Source of the DNA: Haliclona indistincta
Taxonomy: Eukaryota; Porifera; Demospongiae; Haplosclerida; Chalinidae
NCBI GenBank assembly: GCA_964017065.1
Contig: OZ024787.1
Location: 2,802,482 to 2,866,481, forward strand
DNA length: 64,000 bases
Reading direction: 5' to 3'
Part shown: positions 19,601-29,423 of the stretch, in pieces
Position numbering within the stretch: the stretch's first letter is position 1
How the letters are laid out: every line of letters begins with the position of its first letter
Translations under genes and position numbers: made by a program
The notes under the pieces: generated by a model
The model's database searches: none
The model's input: the letters and a program-made list of their open reading frames with translations, nothing else
What the model was told of the DNA's origin: nothing

Positions 19601-22123
19601 GACATCAACCAAGTCTTGAGGGCTTGTGGTGCAAATATCACAGCACTGGCTTGTTGGTGCTAATGCTGTGCTCGGATCTTCTCCAAAGTATTCCAAAATC
19701 ACATGTCTCCTGCACTTGCCATTTAGATGAGCATAAACAAACCTGGAAGTGTACACAAAATCGGAATGTTAATACGCTATTAACAGACTAATCACTTATT
19801 GCATAGTACATGTCAACAGTTATAACTAGCTATCACTAGAATAATCTTACTTCCAGCTGTCTTGAAATTGAGTCAAAATACATTGGTCTTGACTGCTCTT
19901 GCACCAATAGCAAGCCATCTGTAAATCATCTTCTCTGTACAACAATATTCCTAAAATTTATGTATACACAGCTCAATTAATTAATTATGAGATTAAGTTC
20001 GATCATACCTTGAGCATTTCGTCCATCTCTTCCACCTCGACCAAACATCTGTACCATATCCTCTATAGATTTTGGAACACCAATTTTTACAACTGCTTCT
20101 ACATCTCCACGATCAATACCCAGACCAAAGGCGGAAGTGCTAACCATTACTTCAACTTCCCCATTCTTCCAATTCTCAAGTGCTCGCAACTTATCATGTG
20201 TCGACATGTTCTTCCCATGGTAGGCACAAGATTTTAGGCCAGAACGACAAAGCGCAATGGCAAGCCTAGGTACATCCTTAGCAGCATCAAGATAGACAAT
20301 TGCCCTTCTTTTCTGAATGTGTGGTAGCACTTGATGAGCAAGGTGTGTAAATTTGCACTCGTAGTCGTCATCAACTACAGAACCTGTGTACACATAAAAT
20401 AGCTCTAGATGCAGAATTTTTGTGGGTATGTTTTGTGGATTAACTAAACTAAACAAGAATAGTTTTGTGTGTAAGAGTATATGCAAAAGCCCATGAAATA
20501 AATTATTGTGTGCATTTATACAGTAACGCTGAGCTAGCAAGTGTATGGTTAGTACCTTTAGGCAATGGTCGCAGTTGCTTCACAATATAGGCAACATTTG
20601 GCTTGTTTACTGATGCAATTTCTCTAACTGGGTTGATCAATAGACTAAGAAGCTTGGCTTGTACAGGAGGTGTAGCAGTAGCAGTCAAAACAGCAATCGG
20701 AATTCCAGTGAAATGAGAATGAAGCTCAGCAACATGTGCATACTTTGGCCTGTAATAATGAATTATACACAATTATAATGCAAAAGTGTGACACCATAAA
20801 TAGAACTTACCGAAATGAAATCCAGGAAGAAAACAAATGAGCTTCGTCAAGGGCTATCACTCCAATTCTATTTTTGCAGTTTAGCTGTTTAAAAAGCTCT
20901 CTAGGTTGCCCATTGTCAGCAAAGAAACTCTCTGGAGTAACAAATACGATCTCATATTCACCTGCGAGCAATTTGTGAGGTATCTGCGTGTCTTGCTGTG
21001 CTGTGCCCAAAAACGTTGCTTTGATTCCTTTAGAAGACAATGAACTTGATTGATCATCCATTAAGCTGATAGTTGGAGTCAAAACGACTGTTGTCTTCTT
21101 CAACCATATTGCTGGAAACTGATAGCACAGGCTTTTTCCGGAACCAGTAGGCTGTACTACAAGAGCATCTTGTCCACCAACGAGAGCCTTGATTGCCCTT
21201 AACTGCCAATCTTTGAAGGTGGTTAGATTGAATTTCTTCAGTAGCAATCCAGTCATTGTGAGGTCAAAATCAGCTACAAATCAGAAGGATAATGATTATT
21301 TCAAGCTCAACACACATAGTAGGTTACATCAGGAGAGTTACTGTACTGGCTGTTAACTAGCCAATACTTTACACATTAAAATGTATGTTATTCGTGAATT
21401 GAAAACAGTTCACAAAAATTTGTGATTATGGAAATTAGAATCACATTGATGTCAAATGCTTATTTCATGGGACACATATTATTGTAGAGAAAGAGCGGTG
21501 TACAATGTATAGTGAAGTCAGTTTTATTTTTTATCATCAGTCTACATTAAATTCTACGTAGTACCCCTTGGCTCTATCACACCGATACAGCAATAGTATC
21601 ATACATACACAACTGAAGCCCAGTAATCTTACCTTCATGAGACAGAGGAAGTGAATCTCTTTGGCGTAGCACTGTGAGAATATGTGTTTTTCTTGCAGGA
21701 TGTTTATGTCTTGCAGTAGAACACATAGTACAGTAATGAAAGTCACACTGCTTGCAGAAGATGTCTGCTTCACTACCACAGTTCTCACACATTTCTAAAG
21801 AGAACAAGCTTCATAATAATTATTATTCAATTGTCCTTTTAATGCTTACCTTTACAATCAAGTAATTTGCTGCTATCCATCAATCTCTCTGAGTCTTCAT
21901 TCAGTATTCTCTCATGTAGTATGCTGCTGCTATCCATCATTCCATCTTCATCTAGCATGCTGCTATCCATCATTCCATCTTCATCTAGTATGCTGCTGCT
22001 ATCTATCCTTCTCTCATCTAGTATGCTGCTGCTATCCATCCTTCCCTCATCTAGTATACTGCTGTCATCCATCCTTCCATCTTCATCTAGTATGTCCATT
22101 TTCTTTGAGCCTTCATCCATCAT
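16024..22123 (-). CDS. RecQ helicase - MULE transposase - Ulp1 protease fusion, 15 exons, about 1,545 aa
   Basis: Exons: 22123-21850, 21794-21633, 21273-20811, 20749-20556, 20383-20009, 19950-19851, 19742-19529, 19473-19258, 18986-18218, 18162-17980, 17924-17712, 17652-17435, 17377-17098, 17052-16723, 16670-16024. All introns are GT-AG, phases fit and the total is 4,638 nt. Residues 1-91 are acidic 12-residue repeats (DSSSILDE). Residues 94-140 form a B-box-like C/H cluster. RecQ runs about 146-680: Walker A near 188-193, DEAH 288-291, QMFGRGGRDGR 476-486, a Cys-rich zinc region 490-560 and the RQC winged helix to about 680. Next come a Ser/Thr linker and a GCM/WRKY-like zinc domain ending LHSHP. 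The MULE DDE core has D about 1030 (IEVDATF), D about 1101 (VADWSD) and E about 1246 (STNAVESYN). The Ulp1-type protease has H1428, D1443, Q1477 and C1483. Exon 9 encodes both the RQC end and the transposase N-terminus, which argues for one protein. Two genes from one transcription unit is the alternative. Confidence 0.88.
19258..21273 (-). other. RecQ helicase exons (exons 3-8) inside the MULE
   Basis: Six exons encode a full RecQ-type superfamily 2 helicase: FKDWQLRAIKAL, QPTGSGKSLCYQFPA, ALDEAHLFSSW, VLTATATPP, STSAFGLGIDRGDV and MVQMFGRGGRDGRNA. A Cys-containing zinc domain (CYWC, CRRHVILEYFGED, CCDIC) and a winged-helix RQC domain follow. All helicase motifs look intact. The last RQC residues are encoded at the start of the next exon (18986), which continues into the transposase. 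Confidence 0.9.
21850..22123 (-). other. First exon: acidic 12-residue repeats encoded by a 36-bp minisatellite
   Basis: Units such as MDSSSILDED(G/R) repeat about six times. An in-frame stop lies near 22170, and the ATG at 22123 is the first in frame after it, so I chose it. The region is probably disordered. Confidence 0.75.
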
Positions 22124-22190
22124 TCTCTCTAGTATACTGCTGCCATCTTGACTAAAATGCTGCTATCCATGCTAAAATGCAGCTTTTGGC

Positions 22191-22199
22191 CCTTATAAC
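22191..22199 (-). promoter_or_regulatory. Possible TATA box of the MULE gene
   Basis: On the minus strand the sequence reads gttataagg, about 70 bp upstream of the ATG at 22123. Placement fits a TATA element, but there is no transcript evidence. Confidence 0.35.
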
Positions 22200-22386
22200 C
22201 AAAGGCTGAAGGATTTAGCACCTTGTAACCAAAGGCTGAAGAATTTAACACCGTGCCTCAGAGATTAGTCCAGAGTCACAATTCCATTCAAGTAATCCAC
22301 ACCTTAAATTTGCTAAACAGCAGTTACTGTCAAGATAATGCGATGGTTTTCGTGAGAAACATATGCGAGAGAAACATGCACAGCAG

Positions 22387-22737
22387 CAAACAGTGTACCC
22401 CACACTCCTTTCTTCCATCATTATGATGGAGACAAACAGTGTACCCCACACTCTTTACTTCCATCAAAGATGGAGACAAACAGTGTACCCCACACTCTTT
22501 ACTTCCATCAAAGATGGAGACAAACAGTGTACCCCGCACTCTTTTCTTCCATCAAAGATGGAGACAAACAGTGTACCCCACACTCTTTTCTTCCATCATT
22601 ATGATGGAGACAAACAGTGTACCCCACACTCTTTTTTCCCTTAATAACAAGAAGGAAAAGAACAGTGTACCCCCTACACTCTTTTATCCCTTCAAAGAAG
22701 GCAACATGTTTGTAACAGTGTAGTTTTATCCTATCCC
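22387..22737. repeat. Right terminal inverted repeat array of the MULE
   Basis: About six units of agacaaacagtgtaccccac plus actcttttcttccatc hairpins, reverse complementary to the left array and ending in a degenerate outer unit. The last base before the duplication is 22737. Confidence 0.9.
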
Positions 22738-22746
22738 GCATAATAC
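22738..22746. repeat. Right target-site duplication GCATAATAC
   Basis: Identical to 15558-15566. Confidence 0.9.
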
Positions 22747-22784
22747 ATGTACATGTACACAAGCAATGAACAGATTTCACAAAA

Positions 22785-22865
22785 CCCTCGGCTTGTCATG
22801 CAAATTTTTGAGTTAGCTCCTTAGTTATGGCTTGCAGAAGGAGCTTTGTAGCTAAAGCCAACCTG
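22785..22865 (-). repeat. Family B fragment
   Basis: Matches the start of the family B copies at 54.3-55.9 kb (aaaccctcgg, then gttagctccttagttatgg and cagaaggagcttt...gccaacctgctt), truncated where family A begins. Confidence 0.7.
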
Positions 22866-22868
22866 CTT

Positions 22869-23500
22869 ATTATGCCTCGGTGGGTGGAGCCACGGGGCAT
22901 ACAGTAGTCGTGTTGTGTGTGTGTCATTATGCCTCGGTGGGCGGAGCCACGAGGCACACTGTAATCACGTTGTCTCTGTCTGTTACACCATTTTTGCGGC
23001 GCACGCTGAAAGGTAAGGTCTGAAACTTGCAATGCAGGTAGAACTCGATATTATCTCGGATGTGAACTAGTGAAAGTTTGATACAAAGCTTTGTTCTAGA
23101 GTTATGGCGTGGTTTGGTCACCTAGATGGCTTTTGCTGACGATCAGGACATCTCCGAAAACAAAACTACCAACAGCAAACTGCCTAGTAGCTTGTAGATT
23201 AAATTTATACTACAGGATGGCAGTGCAGGTCCGTAGAAACTGCGCGAGGTAGCTACTTGTAACCAGAACCACTGCCATTGTAGGCACGCCCAGTTACATT
23301 AATTTTAAATTAATAATTACTCGAATCAGCACTGTTTGGCTTCTGATTGCATAACTATAAGATTGCTATATTGCTGCATTGCTTCTGCTTGTGCTATTTG
23401 AATGCTGGCAGCTGAATACGAATCCTAGCTACTCTGTTATACCATTACATGCTTAAATTTTAACATCCACCAAGGCATAACCAGCACCAATGGTGCATTT
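22869..23500 (+). repeat. Family A array, copy 1 (with an extra truncated head)
   Basis: A 60-bp head fragment at 22869-22926 is followed by a copy starting atgcctcggtgggcggagcc at 22929 and ending ccaccaaggcat...gcaccaatggtgcattttt. Start and end share a 12-bp inverted motif. A gcacc/ggtgc hairpin sits about 10 bp from the 3' end. Non-coding. Confidence 0.85.
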
Positions 23501-23502
23501 TT

Positions 23503-24397
23503 ATGCCTCGGTGGGCGGAGCCACGAGGCATACTGCGTACTGTAATGCGCCTATCAATGTCACGCCCCACTACCCCCAACACGGGGCGAGGTGGGGCTAT
23601 GTGGGGATTTGCGCTTGTGGTTTTTACAATGCCCCAGGGGTGGGGGAGCGACTGGCATGCAAATCCCCTACATATCCCCACCTAGCCCCTACTGGTGACC
23701 ACAGTCCAAGCAGAGAACACTATGCTAGATGTCCGTATGTCCGCATACGTATGTTTTACTGAAAAATACGATCGTGTCAAATGCCCCACCCCTCGGGCAG
23801 CAAACAGCTTGCAAATCCCCACGTAATCCCCCACCCTACCCCGTGTTGGGGGTGGTGGGGCGTGACAATGATAGGCGCATAATCGTGCTGTCTGTCAGTC
23901 AGTGTGTCTGTCTGTTGCAAGCATTTTTCGTCGCTCACTGAAAACTAAGCGCTGAAACAAGCAACACAAGCAGAACTCGATATTTACTCGGATCTGATGT
24001 ATAGAAATTTGGTTCTAAAGCTTCGTTCGCGAGTTATGGCGTGATTTGCTTACTTTGTTTACCGTTGCTGGCGATCTGGACTTCTCCAAAGGCAAAGCTG
24101 TCCACAGTTGACTGCCTAGAAGCTGATAGGTTAGAATGTTACTACAGGATAGCAGCGCAAGTCCAGAGAAATCGTGTAAGATGCTTGTGTTATAATGATC
24201 ATTGTAGACACGCCCAGTTGAATTGTGGTCAGCTAGCACTGCATGATTGGCTTCTGATTGCATAACTGCATTGTGATTGCTGTACAGAAATCCTGTATGC
24301 ATGCATCTGCAGTTGCTGTGTTTGTGGAATGGTGGATAGTTGTGTTTGGAATATAATGTCAATCCACCGAGGCATCTGCACCTTAGGTGCTATTTTT
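23503..24397 (+). repeat. Family A array, copy 2 (contains Harbinger-like MITE)
   Basis: It has a full head, then an insertion at 23546-23879, then the conserved body (gagttatggcgtgatttgc, tgtccacagttgactgcctag) and a tail with hairpin gcaccttaggtgc followed by tattttt. Confidence 0.85.
23546..23879. mobile_element. PIF/Harbinger-like MITE, TAA duplication
   Basis: A 334-bp element with perfect ends TGCGCCTATCA...TGATAGGCGCA, flanked by TAA at 23543-23545 and 23880-23882. Other family A copies have uninterrupted actgtaatcgtgctgtctg at this point, so the empty site is known. A 3-bp TAA/TTA duplication is typical of PIF/Harbinger. The interior arms are GC-rich (cacgccccac...gtggggcgtg). Confidence 0.92.
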
Positions 24398-25749
24398 ATG
24401 CCTCGGTGGGCGGAGCCACGAGGCATACTGTAATCGCGTTGTCTGTCAGTCATTCAGTCATTAACCCTCGGCGCATGCGCGAGGGTTACGGTACTCAGTT
24501 TGTCATTCGTTCGTTCGTTCATTCTGTCCATCGAGCTACAGAGACCATCGCTCACTTCTGAAACTCGGTAAGGGTATGAACAGGCTTAGCACGACAATGG
24601 CTTGCAATCTGACTCGTGGATTTTGCTAAAGTGCTTTCGTTCTCGAGTTATGGCTGGCTCACCTTGACGGCCGTCTTTGACCTTTCTGACGACAAAAGCG
24701 CCCATAGTTGGCTACCTAGGTACTTGTAGATTCCATCTAAACCTTAGGACAGCTCTGGGGGTGCGTAGACATCTCAAGAAAAAGCCTATCAAAGCCAAGG
24801 GCAATGGCTACCAAGCTACTCGTGTTCACGGTCACGCCCACTTGACACACCTTGTCTCGGTTGTGGTCAGCACTTTGCTGTCTTCTGGTTAGCAGTGCAG
24901 TTTCAATAGCAAGCAGGTTGGCTTTAGCTGCAAAGCTCCTTCTGCAAACCATAACTAAGGAGCTAACTCTACAATGTGCAACACGCCGAGGGTTTCGTGA
25001 AATCTGTTCATTCATTCAGTCTGTCTGTTACATCATTTTTGCGGCGCACGCTGAACGGTAAGCTCTGAAACTTGCAATGCAGGTAGAAATCGATATTATC
25101 TCGGATGTGAACTAGCGAAATTTCGATACAAAGCTTTGTTCTAGAGTTATGGCGTGATTTGCTTACTTTGTTTGCCGTTGCTGGCGATCTGGACTTCTCC
25201 GAAGGCAAGGCTGTCCACAGTTGACTGCCTAGAACCTGATAGGTTAGACTTTTACTACAGGATAGCAGTGCAGGTCCAGAGAAATCGTGTAAGCAAGCTA
25301 TGGAAGCTACTCGCCGAACACTGTAGACACGCCCAGTTGTTGCGGTCAGCACTGATTGGCTTCTGATTGCATCACTAAAGCACTACTGTACAGAAATCCT
25401 GTATACATGCATCTGCAGTTGCTGTGTTTGTAGAATGGTGGATAGTTCTGTTTGTTGGTATTTGTAGCAGTATTCTCACAGCAATGAGTGCAATAGTCTT
25501 GTTGCAGTATACAGTATACTTTAACTTGTTTCTACTGCAGCTTACATTGCATGCTTCCATGATACTGTTTTGATCCTTCCGTGGATCTACTGCATGCATA
25601 TGTACGTGCTGTCATAATTATGCATCTTTGCTTCTGCTTGTGCTATATTCGAATGCTGGCAGCTGAATATGAATCCTATTCTGTTATAGCATTACATGCT
25701 CAAATTTTAACATCCACCGAGGCATAACCCGCACCAATGGTGCATTTTT
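24398..25749 (+). repeat. Family A array, copy 3 (contains a family B copy)
   Basis: The head at 24398 is interrupted in its CAGT/CATT microsatellite by a family B element (24464-25006). The body resumes at about 25015 and ends ccaccgaggcataac...aatggtgcattttt. Confidence 0.85.
24464..25006 (+). repeat. Family B element inserted in family A
   Basis: It starts with the hairpin aaccctcggcgcatgcgcgagggtt, has a cgtt-type tetranucleotide run, and ends cgccgagggtttcgtgaaatctgttcatt. It is about 545 bp and non-coding. The same family forms the array at 54.3-55.95 kb in the other orientation. Confidence 0.8.
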
Positions 25750-26720
25750 CCGTCTGTTACTTCAGTTTTGCGGCGCACGCTGAACGATGAGCCCTGAAAC
25801 TAGCAATGCAAGTAGAAATCGATATTATCTCGCTTTTGAACATTTAAAACTTGTATACGAAGCTTCGTTCTCGAGTTATGGCGTGATTTGCTTACTTTGT
25901 TTGCCGTTGCTGGCGATCTGGACTTCTCCAAAGGCAAAGCTGTCCACAGTTGACTGCCTAGAAGCTGATAGGTTCAAACTTTACTACAGGGTAGCAGCGC
26001 AGGTCCAGAGAAATCGTGTAAGCAAGCTATGGAAGCTATCTCGCTCGTGGTATGCTTGTGACTGCTCAGTGCACGCGCTAAACACTGTAGACACGCCCAG
26101 TTGAATTGTGGTCAGCACTGATTGGCTTCTGATTGCATAACTAAAGCACTGCATTGTGACTGCTGTACAGAAATCCTGTATACATGCATCTGCAGTTGCT
26201 GTGTTTGTGGAATGGTGGATAGTTGTGTTTATGGATAATTGCTTATGGTTTTCTACTGCAGCTTACGTTACATGCTTTCATGATACTGTTTTGATCCTTC
26301 CGTGGATCTACTGCATGCATATATCAGGAGCGCATATAAACAAGGGAGCATGTAACTCTGTAAACGGCGAAATCCTAACATGGCTGCTGTTCTAAAAATA
26401 ATAGTTTCCATATAAGAAATATAATCCATATAAGGTCTATAATTTCAACCGCGCCTCCATCCGGTATATTATTAATAACGGGCGTGTACTAGTTATTACA
26501 TCCGCAAACGTCACATTTATACTTTATATGGAAGTAACTAAAAATAGCAAGTCCGCCATATTAGGATTTCGCCGTTATATGGGGTAGTGTTCAGAGTTAC
26601 ATGCTCCCTTGTTTATATGCGCTCCTGATATATACGTGCTGTCATAATTATGCATCTGCTAATTGAATGCCATACATGCTACATGTACTGCACCGAGGCA
26701 TCTGCACCTTTGGTGCTTCA
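25750..26720 (+). repeat. Family A array, copy 4 (headless; contains a foldback)
   Basis: It begins directly at ccgtctgttacttcagttttg, without the atgcctcggtgg head, immediately after the tail of copy 3. It includes a 303-bp inserted element and ends with hairpin gcacctttggtgc. Confidence 0.8.
26325..26627. mobile_element. 303-bp TIR element inside family A
   Basis: Ends CAGGAGCGCATATAAAC...GTTTATATGCGCTCCTG lie within an ATAT/TA-type flank. Copy 3 of family A has uninterrupted gcatgcatatgtacgtgctg at this position, giving the empty site. Non-coding. Confidence 0.85.
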
Positions 26721-27374
26721 TTATGCCGAGGGCGGAGCCACGAGGCATACTGTAATCGTGCTGTCTGTCAGTCAGTCATTATGCCAAGGGCGGAGCTAAC
26801 GAGGTATACTGTAATCGTGCTGTCTGTCAGTCAGTCAGTCAGTCAGTCAGTCAGTCATTCTGTCTGTTGCAAGCATTGCTCGTCGCTCACAGAAAACTAA
26901 GCGCTGAAACAAGTAACACAAGCAGAACTCGATATTTACTCGGATCTGCATGATTAGAAATTTGGTTCTAAAGCTTCGTTCGCGAGTTATGGCGTGATTT
27001 GCTTACTTTGTTTACCGTTGCTGGCGATCTGGACTTCTCTAAAGGCAAAGCTGTCCACAGTTGACTGCCTAGAAGCTGATAGGTTAGAATTTGACTACAG
27101 GATAGCAGCGCAGGTCCAGAGAAATCGTGTAAGCAAGCTATGGAAGCTATCTCGCTCGTGGTATGCGTGTGCTGTAATGAACATTGTAGACACGCCCAGT
27201 GGAATTGTGCATGATTGGCTTCTGATTGCATAACTAAAACACTGCATTGTGACTGCGGTACAGAAATCCTGTATGCATGCATCTGCAGTTGCTGTGTTTG
27301 TGGAATGGTGGATAGTTGTGTTTGTGGATATAATGTCAATCCACCGAGGCATCAGCACCTATGGTGCTATTTTT
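26721..27374 (+). repeat. Family A array, copy 5
   Basis: It has a duplicated head (two atgcc...gagg motifs, at about 26724 and 26779), then a (GTCA)n run at about 26817-26856, the conserved body, and a tail ending gcacctatggtgctattttt. Confidence 0.85.
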
Positions 27375-27897
27375 CTGTCTGTTGCAAGCATTTCTCGTCG
27401 CTCACAGAAAACTAAGCGCTGAAACAAGCAACACAAGCAGAAATCGATATTTACTCGGATCTGCATGTATAGAAATTTGGTTCTAAAGCTTCGTTCGCGA
27501 GTTATGGCGTGATTTGCTTACTTTGTTTACCGTTGCTGGCGATCTGGACTTCTCCAAAGGCAAAGCTGTCCACAGTTGACTGCCTAGAAGTTGATAGGTA
27601 AAAATTTACTACAGGATAGCAGCGCAAGTCCAGAGAAATCGTGTAAGCAAGCTATGGAAGCTATCTCGCTCGTGGTATGCGTGTGCTGTAATGAACATTG
27701 TAGACACGCCCAGTGGAATTGTGGTCAGCACTGCATGATTGGCTTCTGATTGCATAACTAAAGCACTGCATTGTGACTGCTGTACAGAAATCCTGTACGC
27801 ATGCATCTGCAGTTGCTGTGTTTGTGGAATGGTGGATAGTTGTGTTTGTGGATATAATATCAATCCACCGAGGCATCAGCACCTATGGTGCTATTTT
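27375..27897 (+). repeat. Family A array, copy 6 (headless)
   Basis: It starts at ctgtctgttgcaagcatttctc right after the tail of copy 5. The body is about 90% like copy 5 by eye, with the same tail hairpin. Confidence 0.85.
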
Positions 27898-28276
27898 TCC
27901 GTCTGTTACTTCAGTTTTGCGGCGTACGCTGAAAGGTAAGCTCTAAAACTAGCAATGCACGTAGAACTCGACATTATCTCGCTTTTGAATATGTGAAAAT
28001 TGTATACAAAGCTTCGTTCTCGAGTTATGGCGTGATTTGCCTACTTTGTTTACCGTTGCTGGCGATCTGGACTTCTCCAAAGGCAAAGCTGTCCACAGTT
28101 GACTGCCTAGAAGCTGATAGGTTCGAATTTTACTACAGGATAGCAGCGCAGGTCCAGAGAAATCGTGTAAGCAAGCTATGGAAGCTATCTCGCTCGTGGT
28201 GTGCTGAACGCTGTAGACACGCCCAGTTAAATTGTGGTCAGCACTGATTGGCTTCTGATTGCATCACTAAAGCACT

Positions 28277-28596
28277 CAGTGGCGTATCTAGGATTTGGGT
28301 CAGGGGGGAGCTCATTTAAAATTCATTGATAACCACACCTATTTAATAGATTTATAACTAGACACACCTACAATTAATAATTAATAACTACTAGTCTATT
28401 AGTATGTCACGGAGCTCCATTCTTCTTGGATGTCGACGGGCAAATTCGTCGATCGCCTTGGGGATATCTAGAGCTAAATCGCGGTGGACAGCAAGAAAAC
28501 TAAGCTCAGACAAACGAGCACCGGACATCGACGAACGCAACGTAGTTTGCAGGGGGGTGCTCGAGCATGAAAAGCACCATGCTAGATACGCCTCTG
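28277..28596 (-). mobile_element. Internally deleted hAT transposon, 5-bp duplication GCACT
   Basis: A 320-bp element with ends CAGTGGCGTATCTAG...CTAGATACGCCTCTG, flanked by GCACT at 28272-28276 and 28597-28601. Other family A copies have uninterrupted taaagcactactgtacag (copy 3) or similar. It keeps the 3' end of a hAT transposase gene on the minus strand. Confidence 0.88.
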
Positions 28597-28600
28597 GCAC
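28391..28600 (-). pseudogene. hAT transposase C-terminal remnant
   Basis: The minus frame reads ARLSELSFLAVHRDLALDI, then AIDEFARRHPRRMELRDI and a stop. This is the pattern of the hAT C-terminal dimerisation region as found in ZMYM1-like hAT proteins. The catalytic DDE part is missing, so it is not functional as a transposase. Confidence 0.75.
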
Positions 28601-28759
28601 TACTGTACAGAAATCCTGTATACATGCTGCTGCATCTGCAGTTGCTGTGTTTGTGGAATTGCCGTCAGGAATTGTGCTGTTGCTTAATTGTATAGTTTAC
28701 TGTCGGTTGTCCCTCTGTGTGCTCCACCGAGGCATCAGCACCTTTGGTGCCTAGTTGAA

Positions 28760-29420
28760 ACTGTACTGCTAACTAGAAGACAACAAATTGCTGACCTCAA
28801 AGTGTGTCACATGGGCGTGACCATGAACACTTGAACTGAGTGAACATTGCTGTAGGCTTAGGTAGGCAGTCGGATCGCCAATGGACCGGAAGTAAATCAA
28901 ATGCATACAATTTTATTTGCAACGCGGGATTTGTTTTGATACAGATTACCAGCGCAACTGAATGAGCTCATTATAATTATATTCTCATACCTATATTTCC
29001 AGTTTGCTTAATATTTGCTGCTCTCTTTTTTCTCTACAGTTTGGCAGATGTATATTCTTTGTAATCAAGTAGTGTAAGCTTGTAATTCCAAACAAAAACC
29101 AAGCCAGACCTTCGTTTATTGACCAAGGTGACGAGTGCGGTGCCTGTACAAAACTCGTCCGAAAAGTATTTTGGGATAATCGATTTTGTCTGTAATTTTT
29201 CATAGTGACAGTGCATACATTGAAGCACATTGTAATCAAAATTTGAAGTTGTCTTGTGTTTTTGACTTCACATAATATCACTTTATAGTACAATTATTAA
29301 TGTAATACATGCGTTCATACAGCAGCTGGATGCTGTAAGCGTATTTCTCCTTGGGTGAACTAAAAACTGGTATGTCATACTAAATTTAAATGGTTCAGCA
29401 ATTATATATAATAGTTACAG
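28760..29420. other. Spacer without recognisable gene
   Basis: The first 80 bp keep family B-like phrases (cacatgggcgtgaccatgaacac). The remainder has only short frames without domains. Confidence 0.5.
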
Positions 29421-29423
29421 TAA

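Larger units (their letters stand above)
15567..22737 (-). mobile_element. Complete MULE-type DNA transposon carrying a RecQ-MULE-Ulp1 fusion gene
   Basis: The 7,171-bp element is bounded by GCATAATAC at 15558-15566 and 22738-22746, a perfect 9-bp target duplication as expected for Mutator-like elements. Each end carries 350-400 bp of inverted repeat built from an array of short units around GTGTAGGGGGTACACTGTT and gatggaagaaaagagtgtgg. One 15-exon gene on the minus strand (16024-22123) fills the inside. It is open throughout, splice sites are canonical and both termini are present, so the copy looks intact. The ends are not identical (GGTTCCGTAC at left, GGGATAGGAT read inward from right). 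Confidence 0.9.
27898..28757 (+). repeat. Family A array, copy 7 (headless; contains a hAT remnant)
   Basis: It starts at ccgtctgttacttcag after the tail of copy 6. It is interrupted at 28277-28596 and ends ccaccgaggcatcagcacctttggtgc. Confidence 0.85.

Noticed and set aside
19258..21273. RecQ helicase as an ordinary host gene captured between repeats
   Set aside because: Phase-consistent splicing into the transposase exon and location between the inverted ends and 9-bp duplication make it part of the element. I keep the two-gene possibility as an alternative in the entry.
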